Part shown: positions 10,256 to 22,535 of the stretch, piece after piece
How positions within the stretch are numbered: position 1 is the stretch's first letter
How the letters are laid out: the number at the start of each line of letters is the position of its first letter
NCBI GenBank assembly: GCA_007922305.1
Contig: ML677366.1
Coordinates: 9,576,933 to 9,640,932, forward strand
Length of the DNA stretch: 64,000 nt
Reading direction: 5' to 3'
DNA from: Dermatemys mawii
Lineage: Eukaryota; Chordata; Testudines; Dermatemydidae
Notes under the pieces: model-generated
The model's database searches: none
What the model saw: the letters and a program-made list of their open reading frames with translations, nothing else
Told to the model about the DNA's origin: nothing
Made by a program: the position numbers and the translations under genes

Positions 10256-13134
10256 TGCAGAAATGGCCGTTCATATAAATTAACTCCATATGTGGTCAGT
10301 AGGGCAGTCTTTAAATTTTCTGTCAAAAGTTTTTTGGGTGGAATTTTTTTTTTTTTATAAAATTATTTTTTGTGGGTGGGGGAGGGGAGGGATGTGCCTA
10401 CGTTGTGTTAAATGTTTCAGATTTTCACTGGAAAACCAAAAATATTTGGCTTTCGGCTTAGTGACGACAAGTTGAAATTTTGTGCGGGGATAATTAAACG
10501 ATTCTCAGGCCAGCTTTAATGACCAGGTGTATTGTAAAATGAAAAACATTTGGGGGAAGACGTTCTCCAAAGGGGCATTTTCTGTTTGCTTCAGTTGCGG
10601 TTCAAGTGTTGTGCAAAGGTTCTGGTTCTTGTCTAATTTCAGATGGTTCAGCTATCTGTGTAGTTTTTTGCCTATTATAAGGAGCTTCGCTATGTTTTTG
10701 TGAAGAGCAGTAGGAAAGCATTGAACTGATATGAAGCTTTGGGAAAGAGAAGTGATACAACAGGTAATTGCTCTATTTGCTCATCCAGATATTGAGCTTA
10801 GCCAGGAAAATTACTGTTAGTAAATCAGGTGACACAATTACTGCAGTTGGGTCTTTGTTTAATTTTCAAATAGACAATCTGATACACTTGATTCAGATGT
10901 GATTGGTGATGGGCTATTCAGCTCTACACCTCTAGATCACCAGGTTCAATGCTATCCCAGGCTGGAGCTCAGCTAACTATCCACAGGGGAAAATTTCCTC
11001 TTTTTTGGTCATGAATTAACCACGGACTGACTTTGATTTTTACAGATATGTCCATCATTCCGAATTATATGATAAATGGTTCCTGTGAACATATTTCAGC
11101 CAGTGGACTGATCTCAAACTATTACCATGACCACTGTTTTGATTATTCCCTATTGGTAATTGCCTAGTTGTGATGCCTGATTGGTCATCTGTGACACATG
11201 GCATTGTTTCTTTTTCATGATTGGATGACTCCCAAACTGCAAAGATATTTCAAAAATGGCCCATTAACATTTATGGTGAGAATATATGTGCTTGAGTGTT
11301 TTCTCTTTCTGCAGCTGATTGTTAGTGAAAAGTGAATATTGAAGACAACAAATATCTTCAAAGGAGTTTCATGGGTTTACTCATATGAATACTCTTGCAT
11401 ACTTTTTGGAGTGTTTTTCAAGCTCTAGGTGTGAACAAAAGCCATTATCTGATGGTTGCTTAGTGACCTAAATGAAATAAGTTGATGGGTCAGTCCCGTT
11501 CTTAATGGACATGGACCATATCTTTAAAAAAAAGTCACCAAATGAAAAGATGAGGACTTTATTCTCCACATCTGTAAATGTTTAGCCAGCACTAATTTCA
11601 CTTTAACAAAATAATTTATTTTAATTAAGAAAAAAAGACAAAAAACAAAATCACGTCCAACCAAAAAATAGGAAATGACCAACCCTCATCTTGCCAGTTC
11701 GAACAGCAAACAAAGAACACCACGTACAGCACATGACCAAAAATTGGCTCATTTAATTACACCTGCACAGTATTTCAATAGTATGCCGTGCTGAGAAGTG
11801 CTTTTAAGAGTAAAGTGCTTTGAAATAAAGCTATTAAATGCATACAGAGTCACTGATCGATACTCTCCAGTTATGGGGGTGGGGGGCAAGCATACAGGGA
11901 GAAAAAAGACTTTTTTTCTTCTCTGTAAGAATGGATTTGGAATCTTCAAGGGCATATGGATGGTAAACGATTGCTAAAAGTCCAAATTAAGAGGTATAAG
12001 TCTATTGTGTGGCAGTCAGTCACATCATATTCACATTGCTGTTTTCTTGTCAGAGATTTTGCCTTGATCTGTCCTGGACCACATTGACAAGTCACAATTG
12101 AAGCATTCTAAATAATCCACAGTGAAATAAGGCATAGGGTGTCACTCGCTAGGCTACAGAAAGCCTGAGCTCAGTGGAGTTAGAAAGGGTAGCAAAGCCC
12201 TTTTCAGTCGCATTTTTCAGCCGATTAAACTCATTCAGAGCCAGGCTGCTGGAACGAAAACAGAAAGATCACCTCCTGTTCTCCACTGTTTTGTTGGTAA
12301 CAGCAGACAGATGTAGAAAAGTAGAAACATTTTTACTATAGCAACAAAAGAGAAAGGGGCGGGAGGCCAATAAAAAAAGTTTGATTGAATTTGCTGGCTT
12401 GTTAATTTCTAAGGTACTTGAGGATAATGCACTAGGCAGAGCAAGAGACGCAGCCAGAGTACATTACAATTCAAAGGACTCATGCAAACTCACTAGTTGG
12501 GGCAAAATGGTGTCCTTTCCCCTACTCTCCCAGATCTGAAAGAAATAGCATCACTATAATAATAATTAATCATAAAAGAATTAAGACGCTTGGTGGTCAA
12601 GTCATTGATATTTGTTTGTTTTTAGAGACTGTTCAACCAACTCATTTCAGAATGATGCCTTATTTAATGGTAACCCATCCACTATTTCATCCAAGTTGAT
12701 GTGACATATTATGATACAAGATGCCACAGAAAATTAATCAGATCCCCTCCAGTTGGAGACTTGATTAGCCATAAGCACACCATCAAGTTACCATTTAAAC
12801 TGACTGTAGGAAATCAAAGCTAAGGAAACAATAGTTCATGAACTGCGAGTTGCGTGTATATGTGTGTGTTGGGAGGAATTCATTTTTGCTACTGGGTGAA
12901 AAAAACGACAGTTTTCTGCATTTCCACAACACAGTGTGTTTGATTTGTGTGTGTGTGTGAAAACCAATGACTTTTTCATGCATGCGCACACAACAAAACT
13001 TACAACAAAATGTTGTTGACAAAAGTCAGTTTCTCAATTAAAATAGAGAAATAGCTTTATGAACCCAGCAAATGACCACCCGCGAGCCACTGCTTTTTTT
13101 CCTGAATGCTAGAATTTATCAATTACCTCACCTA
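10256..13134. other. Repeat-poor, AT-rich non-coding stretch
   Basis: I can assign no transposon here apart from short (GT)n patches near 12857 and 12950. No exon is evident. Retention of apparently unique sequence over this length would fit regulatory or otherwise constrained DNA, but nothing in the sequence proves that. Confidence 0.45.
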
Positions 13135-13190
13135 AATCTGAGTGACTTTCAATGAGACTTAGGCTTCTAAGTCACTTAAGTGATTTTGAA
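13135..13190. repeat. Fragment of a palindromic repeat (GACTTAGGCTTCTAAGTCAC type)
   Basis: TTTCAATGAGACTTAGGCTT followed by CTAAGTCACTTAAGTGATTT and a TTGAAAA end. This resembles half of the larger palindromic element seen complete at 25014-25169. Confidence 0.45.
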
Positions 13191-14323
13191 AAATAAATTG
13201 TTTGCTTAGAGACAAAAGGCAATGTGTCCAAGCCAGGAAATGTTGGCCAGGGCTTGAAAGCACAAAGAGTCAGTGAACTAGTCTGTCACCTCTGGAATAA
13301 TGAATTCTGATCACTACATAAATCAGGTGAGATTCTTTCCCCAATGTGCACATTACACGATTAGTGAGGTGCATTTCACGATGCAGACTCATCTTTCTCT
13401 ACTTTTGAAGCACTCCAATTTTAGCTAGCAGTGTAATGGTCTAGACTTTTTCATAAGCTTCTACCTTTCAGACTTTAAATTTCAAGGGCCTGTCTTTGAG
13501 CTGATGACAGCCAGAACATTTTTTTTTTAAAAAAATATTACATTAAATTCTTCCTTGTCCAGTCTCATCTCCCACTAACAGTCACTTTGGAGAAGCTCTG
13601 TAGTATCAAGAGCAGGTCTAAAATAGTCTCTGTGACCACTTATCACTGATCTGTGTTATGCCATGCTTTAAAAATATGCACAATAAAATATAAGATGCCT
13701 ATGCATTGTGGCATGACATTGGATCCTGTAGTGATTTGGCATTGTATATACCAGAAAATAACAAACAAGATCAAGAACAGTCAATAATATCCTTATAAAT
13801 TAGACTCCCATATATTAGAGGGAGGAGGAAAAATAGTTATAAGAAGTTGAACCTTTTATCTTCTGTAACTGCAGCTGGTTTGTTTAGGGAAGAAGGAGGG
13901 TTTTCCTGTTTCCTTTCCAACATCATGCCTGAGTTTTCTATTGTCAGCACTAGGCCAAAGTAGTGAGGACAGAGTCACTTGCAGTGTTGTACCTGAACAG
14001 AAAAACACAAAACCTAATCCCCAGACACAATTTCAGACAAACACTCATTTTATTTACTCATATTCATCTCTTCAGGAAAAAAAAAAGCAGAAAATAGCTT
14101 GCTTAATCCCAGTACTAACACAATATTGATTCACATTCATGTTCAGTATTTATTGACGTGCATTGCATACAATGGAGGCTATCAATTAGGCTACCCTATT
14201 CAAGGGAAGGGGCAATCATATTAGAAAAGAGATGAAGCAGACAGTTTATATAGTCCTAATTTTATGTAATGTAAACCTTTCAAACACTCAGCACAGGATT
14301 GTGAAAGTGCATGTCCTGATGAC
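13191..14323. other. Non-coding stretch without recognised features
   Basis: AT-rich and apparently unique sequence. A T-run/A-run pair near 13520-13540 forms a small palindrome. Confidence 0.45.
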
Positions 14324-14349
14324 AAAAAAAAAAAAAAAAAAAAAAAAAA
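14324..14349 (+). repeat. Poly(A) tract, 26 A
   Basis: A simple run. No retrocopy is recognisable upstream of it. Confidence 0.95.
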
Positions 14350-15549
14350 TCCAAACAAATGGATTTACTTTAAAGCTAATTACAGTGGGTGACTATCTGC
14401 ACACAGAGTCACAGCATTAGTTCCTAAACTTCTATAATGGAATCAACTTCTCCTGCTACCAGTTGGCATCCTCTGTATTTTATTAACCACCATTAAGTGC
14501 ATTTATATAATAGATTAGCACAAGGTTTTGTTTTGTGACCTTGGGCCCTGATTTATGGAATTTTATAGGTGGTATGTAATTTTGCTATGCTCCTTCTGAA
14601 CACTTAAGCAGGGGTGCAGCGTGTTGAACATATATTAAACATCGATGTCAAGGAGAACAGAATGGCACATGGGCAGAATTTAGGCAAGTGAGTAGTTGTG
14701 TGCAGAAATCAAATATAAAATACGCTCCTTTTTTGCCCCTTGGAGGTTCTATTGCATGGTCACAGCTGGATTTACACTGTGTTTAATAAAACATTAGTTG
14801 CCACCAGGGATTTAAATATGTAACGTAATTCTTTTTCAATAAAATAATTCCATAAATTCAAATATGAAGCTATTTTTTTGCAAGTGCTCTATACCTGTAA
14901 TTGAATTAAACAAAATATATGGCTTTTTCACTGTGGAATTTAATGGAAGTAAAATCCATCTGCAAAGTTGATTTTGGATGTATGTTCACATTTTTGGGGG
15001 AGCTGAAGTAGAGCTGTTGGCTAATATGTTTTGGGGAGAAATGGGGGCCCTAATTCTCTTTTTCCAGCTGAGCTACTCTTGATGCAGGAATGGGGCAATG
15101 AGAGGGTCAAGGTTGCTTTAAGTCGCCTTTGAATTTCACTATTTTGGAACAACTGTAAGCTTGGCGAGCCCTCCCGCCCCCCCAACATAAGTCAAAAGAA
15201 GCTTCAAAGCTGGTCTAATTCACACAAACTGCATAGTGTCCTAAGGGGCCAGCCCAGAAACTGAGAATAGCCAGAGCACAGCAGCACTTGAGCCACAGTC
15301 CTCTCTCCTTCACCAAAACCCAGTAGCTTGTGCTGTGATGGGGTAATGGAGAGGACGTCTTCCTTGGTGGCCCAGTGGGCTGGCTTTATAGCTACATATG
15401 CCGCTGGTGCATCATAATGTAACAAATCTCTGGTCTGCAGTAGTTCTTCACTCCTAACACCATCTAACATCCTCCACTCAGCCATAACCCTTTTCAATAT
15501 CATAAAGAAAATTTGATGAAAATTAGGGTGTGAGGTAGGTAGGTTATAC
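14350..15549. other. Non-coding stretch, possible old repeat at the right end
   Basis: Mostly unique-looking. The part around 15040-15140 (GGGGGCCCTAATTCTC...) has the opening typical of the palindromic elements found elsewhere in the window. A 119-codon minus-strand frame at 15563-15204 matches nothing I know. Confidence 0.4.
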
Positions 15550-15710
15550 AATGGATAGTGCAATGGATTTGGAGTTAGGACTTCTGTGTTCTGTCTCTGC
15601 CACTAGTACTCTACAAGACCGTGGAGAAGTAATACAACCAGTCGATGCCCAAGATACAAAATAATGATAAGTATATGTGCCTATTTCAGAGGTTATTGTG
15701 AGCGGTGATT
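15550..15710 (+). repeat. MIR-type SINE fragment
   Basis: GGATAGTGCAATGGATTTGG, then GGACTTCTGTGTTCTGTCTC and TGCCACTAGTACTCTACAAG, then TTTCAGAGGTTATTGTGAG. This order matches the 5' two thirds of MIR. Confidence 0.65.
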
Positions 15711-15837
15711 GTTTTTCATCTGATTTAAACCAGATATGGCTCATATTAGGTAGCACCACTCCTCAGAAAACACTTCTAGATCTGGTTGGAATATACTAGT
15801 CATATTTAATTAAACATTTTCACACTTTTTTGTTTCC

Positions 15838-16145
15838 TGATTTTTTTCCATTTAAAAAATGATCTGTTTCTCATTTTTCGATTAAAAATAGAAATGGATT
15901 TTTTTTAACCAAAACCTCTCTTTTTTCAGTTTTTAGGTTTCCTACCTCTTCTTCTTCTTCTTCTTCTTCTTCTTCTTCTTCTTCTTCTTCTTCTTGTCTC
16001 TTTGTTACTGAAAAAGGTTGAAGAAGTGGATAAAAGGGAGAGGAATGGGGGCAGGGTAAGGCAAAAACCTAAAAAAATGAAAAGTTTTTGTTGTTCACTT
16101 TGTGGATTTTTTTTATTAACCAACTGGGAAATGGAAAAAATAAAA
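15838..16145. repeat. Large imperfect inverted repeat, MITE-like
   Basis: The left arm (about 15838-15943) contains GATTTTTTTCCATTT and CAGTTTTTAGGTTT. The right arm (about 16063-16145) contains the counterparts AAAACCTAAAAAAATG and GGAAATGGAAAAAATAAAATC. The arms are diverged, and the loop carries the (CTT)16 microsatellite. Confidence 0.55.
15948..15995. repeat. (CTT)16 microsatellite
   Basis: Sixteen perfect CTT units. On the minus strand this is a GAA repeat, a class able to form triplex DNA, and it explains the arginine-rich translated frame there. Confidence 0.97.
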
Positions 16146-16150
16146 TCTCT

Positions 16151-17779
16151 GTGTTCCCTCCTCCTCCCCTCAAAATAGCCATTTTTTTTTTCATTTTAAA
16201 GTTTTGAATGGAAAGTGTTGATCAGATCTGCTTTATTTAATGTATTGTGGGTGGATTTTATTCATTTTTCAGAATGTTGTATGAGCTCTTTCCAAATATG
16301 TTTTTTTTCTGTCTCTAGCAGCCATTAGCTAGTGCTTGAAACATCTCATGTGAGATGTTCAGAATTCAGATCAAGAAGGATGAACTTCCAGATGTGGGAT
16401 GTGAACCACTCTGGAATTTCTGGTCCCCAGTAGGAGGAATTCTCAACATCCAGTTGGGTTGAAAGATACTTTCCACAAATGTCTTCAAACATGGATCAGG
16501 AATGGTCAGGATTTCACTGTTGCTCAATTTTTATTTATTTTGTGAGTGCTGGTTTGCCAGAGCAGCTACAAAGTAAGACAAGGGTTGCTAAAAATTTAGT
16601 ATTTTTTGTAGCTGCTGGAAAATACTTATGAAAAATCACTGACCCCGAAGAAAGATTTGATATGTCTTAGTACACAATGGAATTATTTAATTACTTTTGC
16701 TAGCAAGTTTACAGACAAGTCTATCCCTATCATACTGAATATCCTAAAATAAGATTATTTACAATCCAATCTAAGGAGTGCTGACTGGTGTCATTGGAAG
16801 CTAAAGCTGCATCAGCATTTAAATTCCCACTTTCTGGGCAAAAACCCAACTGGCTGATTCAATTAAACTCTTTGTGTTATATATTATCCAGAAGTTCACA
16901 ATCTGAAGTGATTCTCAGAGTCTGAAGCCATGCCTTTATGATTGCAATTTGGTAGCAAGACAATTTCCAAAGACTATTTTACTTGAACTGCAATGAAAAT
17001 GTCAGGACATAACACATTTTCTGATGTGGGTTTTATGAAAGGCACTCCAAAATCAACCATTATTTCAAGCACATGCAATAAATAATCTTCATTATTCATT
17101 AGAGTGTATATATGCATTTGTGTTTGCAAATATGGTGGTTTCCTGAGCAAAGAAGCCTGTAATCAAAAGACCCTCATTCATTTAAGGAGGTAACAAATGG
17201 GTAGGCACAAGGCTCAGAAAAAGACATTCTCTGTAATTGGTAATGGAGATAATCTATAGAGTTGCTGCAGAACAAATAGTCCATCCTGCAGTCATAAACT
17301 TTAGATAAGATATAGTGCATGGAAAAAAAACATACACTACTCTAAACGTGCTATTCATAATGGTAATTTGTAAGCATTTTGTTTATGGTTTCTATTGAAC
17401 AAAGAAAATAAACACACATATACTCTGGTCACATAAATCAGCTCCTTAGTGAAGGATCTCTTGAGTGAAGCTGCGCGATTATAGTTCATTAGGGAGAATT
17501 AACACTGGTGAGATTGACTCTTCAAGTTAGAGCTGTTTTACATCACAACCTTAACAGGTGAATGATAGTAAACTCACAAAGAACTGATGTACAACAGCCA
17601 ATCACTTCCTCAGGCACTACAGTGGGAACCCTGAAAAGGTCCCCTGAAAAGGTCCCCTAAAAAGCGGGGATGAGGTATGTGGTTGCCTAGTTGGAACAAA
17701 GGAGGGTGATGTGTACCCACAGATCACTGTTACAAAGAGATTCAGAGGGTTGAATCAAATACCCGTCTCCCCACCCAGA
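16151..17779. other. Non-coding stretch with one small tandem duplication
   Basis: No repeat family or exon is recognised. At 17631-17660 the 13-base unit CCCTGAAAAGGTC is repeated in tandem. Confidence 0.5.
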
Positions 17780-17945
17780 GTTATTTACGAAATGGGGAAA
17801 CCGAGGCATAGAGCCATGGAGACCTACATTTTCAAAAGGTTTAAAATGCAGGCCTAAGTGCTCTGCTCAAGGACAGATAGCAAATCAGAGAAAGAACTGG
17901 GGATAGAACCCAAGATTCCAGTCTCCTGCTCTAAGCCCTAAATAA
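17780..17945 (-). repeat. MIR-type SINE fragment
   Basis: Reversed MIR signature: AAATGGGGAAACCGAGGCAT, then AGAACTGGGGATAGAACCCA and TCCAGTCTCCTGCTCTAAG. An unrelated AT-rich piece is inserted between them. Confidence 0.75.
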
Positions 17946-19898
17946 TATATAGAAAAGGGGTGACATCCTCTTCCCGCTTCTGTTGCACCTTTATTGTCCC
18001 CCATCCAATTCTCCATAGCGGGAACACTAATGAACTTTCAAGTCCCATGACGGCAACCCCTGCATTCTCATTAGATCGTTCCCTTACTTTCAATGAAGTG
18101 TTTTAATCAAGTTTCAAAGCAGGTGCTCTGTGCTTCATTGCAGCAGCCCAGTGACAACAAGCTTCATGTTACTGAGACAGTGCATCTGATGGACTTTAAT
18201 GGATTTTACGAGGCAGTATGTAGCGGCCTTGTATTAGATGCAGCTTTACAACTGCCCACAGTGTATTTAATCTGTACAAACGGTAAGGATATAGCGGTTA
18301 GAAAAGACTCTGAACCCTGAAGACCTTCAAAGGACACGCATTTGATTTTAATAAGAAACACTGCAGTCATTTTGGTTTTTTGGACTAGCAGAGTCTCAGT
18401 GTGCTGTCTCAGGGAACATCATGTGTATAACATCTCCAGGGTTTGTTGCAAAGTTATCTGGAAAAATTAAGCTCTCAAGGAAATGTTGGCAGCGCTATAG
18501 AATTTCCTGGATTTCAGGTAGTGATTCTGAGTGGTGATCTCTTAAATCCGTAACAATTTGCTCTTTCTAATTTATTGCTTCATTTGTGACTGCTGCTACA
18601 GCAAGGTAAATTTATTCTGATTTGCACAACCTAAGTCCTAGCTCTGACAGTGACTAATTATTACCTGAGTTAAAATAATGAAAGTGTCGGAAAGTGTCCG
18701 AATGCAATTTGTTAGGAAAACATGTGGCATGCTGTGTTACCCAAGCCCAGAAAAGCCTAAGTGATCAGAAACCATGGAGAATTAAGTCCCCTCCTCCTCC
18801 AAAAACAGAAAAGGGGGTTATGAATCAATATGGAGAATTTCAGGGAATTGGAGTACTAAAGGATTGAATTCACTTGCACAGAGTATACCTGTGTGTTTTC
18901 CCTCTGATGAAGAACAATCACTTTGTACAATCCAAAGGAATATTTTAAGAATAATCACATTAAAGTAATTTACTGCAATTGCAGACTGTGCTGATGGCAC
19001 CACATATGATAGAATAGAATACGTACTGAGGAGATAATTTCCAGGAGCGCCCTTTTAAGAAAAAGTCTAGCACAAGGAACCCCAAAATAATAGAGCAGAT
19101 CCTCATCTGATGTACATAACATATGAAAATTTACACCAGCTGTGAATCTGCCCTACATTTAGTCAGTTACAGATGTCTTATAAACCTTCTTCACAGAAGA
19201 CTTCAACTCCTACCGCATAAAATGAATCCTGAAATGAAGTGATCAAAGGATTCTAAGAATGTGTCTGGTTGCTAAAGTTTCTGAGCAATATTAGCAGCTC
19301 TGGGTTAGAATAAGAAAGCATCTGACAGCCCTGTCATGCCATTTACCCATATAAAACCATGTGACTAGGTAGCAGTAAATAATAATAATAAAAAAACCCT
19401 ATACATTTAAAAATGATAAAGCAATATAAACAATTTAGGAATGCTCCAGTCGAGACATTTGTCAGTCCTGTGAGTAATTTAGGCCACACTTTAAATTAAA
19501 TTTGGCTCAAGGAGGATTTAATTTAAATTTAATAAGGCAATTGTTACATGTTAAGCACCAATTGAATATCAACACATAATGACTTCTAAAGAGATATATC
19601 TGCAGTACTTGCAAAATATGTTGAGACTGTGTAAAGGCTAGCATTTTCATGTTCCGTAAATATATTACAGTTATTAACAACACAAACATCAGAATATCTG
19701 TATTAATATTGTTACATAATAGTATATTGTGGTAGTTTCAACTATGTCATCACCGCATTGTGCTATGGGGCTTTACAAACAAATAGGTGTTATCTATTGC
19801 ATGCCTGCTAGACCTCAATAGATATAATATATTAATGAACAATTGCTATTTAAGATGGAACAGTTATTTACATTTAAATTAAATGTACATTTATGCAT
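17946..19898. other. Non-coding stretch, one small palindromic fragment
   Basis: About 19085-19160 holds GAGCAGATCCTCATCTGATG and TTTACACCAGCTGTGAATCT, the two ends of a palindromic element family. The rest has no recognised feature. Near 19490-19530 an AT-rich inverted repeat (TTTAAATTAAATTT / ATTTAATTTAAATTT) is visible. Confidence 0.45.
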
Positions 19899-20540
19899 TG
19901 TGATGGAGTGTATCTGGCCCTTTGGGGCCCCCTTCTGGAGACCCTGTGGTCCTATTATATATCCCTGAAAGGAGAAGTGAAGGTTGGTCCTCCATGTCTG
20001 CCTAGAGAATCGTCATGGAAGCAGCCAATCAGAGCTGACCAGTCTCAGCTAAAAGGAGCTGCAGGGGTTTAGCAAGTCACTTCTAGCAGGCTGGGACTAG
20101 AGGGGTAAAGAAGGGTACTCTGACTAAAGGAACTTGATGGGGGGCATCTACTAAATCTGGGAACAAAAAGACTTGGAAAATCTAACCCTCAGGCAATGGG
20201 TGAAGGAAAAGCATCTGGGTGGGAAGAGGCCCACGGGAATATAGAAATAATGAATGAAAGGAAGTGGTGTGAGGCTGCTGTTTAAGGGATCAATGGGTTG
20301 GAAACTGGAATAGTGGTTTATGTCCTGAGAGAAGGGGACAAGACTTCTTTAGAAGCCTGAGTGAAGGGTGGGATTTAAAGGGCCCAGGGATGGAGGTTGA
20401 AGGCCCTGGTGAGGACAGATAGTTTGTTGAACTCTTTGTTGCCCTGTTGGCATGACTTGGCTGGAGGACTGAGCCACTGAAGTCCCGAAGAACTGCCTAG
20501 TTTGGCAACCTACATGGCAGGAGCGGAGACTGTTACTGCA
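19899..20540 (+). mobile_element. Putative solo-LTR-like repeat
   Basis: A GC-richer block in AT-rich surroundings. It begins TGTGATGGAGTGTATC and can end ...GTTACTGCA, the TG...CA form. The wording, such as GGCCCTTTGGGGCCC near the start and AAAAGGAGCTGCAGGG inside, resembles turtle LTR-type repeats I know. No target-site duplication or internal gene was found, so the ends and class are tentative. Confidence 0.4.
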
Positions 20541-20574
20541 TAGTGCTCCCATGCTCCCCTTGCTACTGTATAGG

Positions 20575-21806
20575 ACAAAGTTGCAATTTTGCCATGTTAT
20601 ATTAATTCCTATTTTTTAGCATTTGGGACTAATAAAAATGCAACATTCATGGTATAATTAGCAAGTTCTCATTTAAAATATTTTGAGTATTATTTTAACT
20701 AACAAAATTTATTCTTGATGGGGACCGTTTTATTTCATTAGCCTGTATGGAGTGATACATACCTATACACTCTAGAAATTATGAGCCTGATTGCCAGATG
20801 GAGTCTTATGCATGCAATTTCACGTGTAATTGTACATGCAGTTATCATGACTGTATGTACAAAACAGGTAATTATATTAATGGATTCATCTAATTACAAC
20901 TGTGCACTTAATATATCCCCAAATCAATTACTGATCATTATTGCTTGAATAAATTTAGACTTTGTACAATTTTACATAGCCACAACATATTTTTGTCTGT
21001 AGTGCATTTATAACAAGTTTAGCAAATCATTTCCCAAGGATAGTCACATGAATAAAATATTGATTTTTTTTTACCGTAATTCACTTCCACTTTCTGTCCT
21101 CTTGCTACATAAATATTCCTCTTAGTTAAATGACCTATAGAATTTTTGAAATGAGTATATATTTAAGTGATTGTTGGAGAATATTTGCAAAAATGATTAA
21201 TTATGAATTCCTAAATAGAATCACACTTTTTCAATCCATGTGTTTTAAGAGGCACACTTATCCAATCAAGTAGCAGAAACAATACCATTTGACCTATGCA
21301 TGCAACCAAAACATACCAATACAGCTTGAGTATTGACTACTAGCACTGAACTGCTTATAAACAAGCTGCAGTCTGTGCATTATTGGTGGAAATTAGTGCA
21401 TAATTTAAAATACTAAATATTTCGAGACAATTGTACATCACTGAAAGGAAACTTGTGAACTGAAAGAAAGGCTAAAGCAGATAAGTACACAAATCTTAGC
21501 CTACATGTCACTGTTACAGGCTAAAATGTGTGCTTTACCTGTACCCTTGTTTAGGGAGCAGTGTGGAACTGTACTACCTCATGGTGACTTCTGGAAGGAA
21601 TGGAGTCTCAGTGTGGCCCAGTATGCAGGGAGATAGCACAGCGTGCACGATTCTTTAAGCACTTAGTATCCCTGCTCCTCACTTTGGCACACTTTGCCCA
21701 TGAGTGCTCACACTGAGCTTATTTGTGACAGGACTTTCAATCCAGTTTTTTTCCTCTGCTGTGGATGGGGCTAGCGGCTTATCACAATCTGGCTCTATGT
21801 GTTGGG
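20575..21806. other. AT-rich non-coding stretch without recognised features
   Basis: No repeat family, exon or RNA gene is visible. Confidence 0.5.
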
Positions 21807-21885
21807 TGGAATCTTGGCCCCACTGAAATTAATGGCAAATCTCCCATTGGCTTCAGTGAAGTCAGGATGGCACTGATTGTGTGCT
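21807..21885. repeat. Short imperfect palindrome with TTCAGTGAAGTCAGG
   Basis: AATCTTGGCCCCACTGAAAT pairs with CCATTGGCTTCAGTGAAGTC and the GGAT that follows, with about three quarters of positions complementary. It belongs to the group of small hairpin repeats seen across the window. Confidence 0.65.
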
Positions 21886-22266
21886 AGTCCCTCAGCTGAC
21901 CACCAGACTGATTTTTTTTTTTCTTGTAATGCCTCAGGGTGTTAACACTCCAGAATTGTCAAGGAATTAAAGTTTAATCTTTAATTAGAGGTTATGTCAT
22001 GTGATGAAAACTCCAGGAATATGTCCAACCAAAATTGCCAACCCCAGTGATGCCCCTTTTCTGGGTGGCACCAGATTTCTAAAATAAGCTGTTGCCCTTG
22101 AGAATCTGTCTTGGTTTTTGGTTTTTTTTTTTTACGCTACCGCATGGCTACAAGCAGAAAGAAGCACAGTGCCCAGGAAAAAAGCAGTGCACCTTGCCCA
22201 TATGGCACAAATGAGTCCGACCTGCAGCTGGGTCAATAATGGATATGTCTATTTGTGGGCAATAGC

Positions 22267-22288
22267 AAAAAAAAAAAAAAAAAAAAAA
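22267..22288 (+). repeat. Poly(A) tract, 22 A
   Basis: A simple run, followed by AT-rich sequence that resembles the repeat at 36250-36620. Confidence 0.95.
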
Positions 22289-22289
22289 T

Positions 22290-22535
22290 ATGAAGTCAAA
22301 CTGAAAGCAACTTTTTTCCCAAAAATTTTGGCCAATCAAAATGTAAAAATTTGGGTTGATAATATTTTATTTAGACAAAATGTAAAGCCTTCATTTTGAT
22401 TTTGACCATTTTAAGACATCTTTGACTTTTTAAAAAATAAAATTAGAGGAAATTTTGAAATAGCCCCTTTCAACCAAAAGATTGAAATGTTTCATTTTGA
22501 CATTTTCCATCTCTTGTTTTAGCCAAAACTAGTAG
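22290..22535. repeat. A/T-rich dispersed repeat (CATTTTGA type)
   Basis: Rich in CATTTTGATTTTGAC, GAAATGTTTCATTTTGAC and similar words that recur at 36250-36620 and about 45290-45345. Probably an old palindromic element family. The ends are not defined. Confidence 0.4.

Noticed and set aside
10925..10975. tRNA-like B box (CAGGTTCAATGCTATCC)
   Set aside because: Isolated motif with no matching A box at the right distance and no acceptor stem.
14324..14349. Poly(A) tail of a processed pseudogene
   Set aside because: No coding or RNA-like sequence upstream and no flanking direct repeats were seen.
15926..16123. Arginine-rich small protein
   Set aside because: The arginine run is only the translation of the (CTT)16 repeat on the minus strand.
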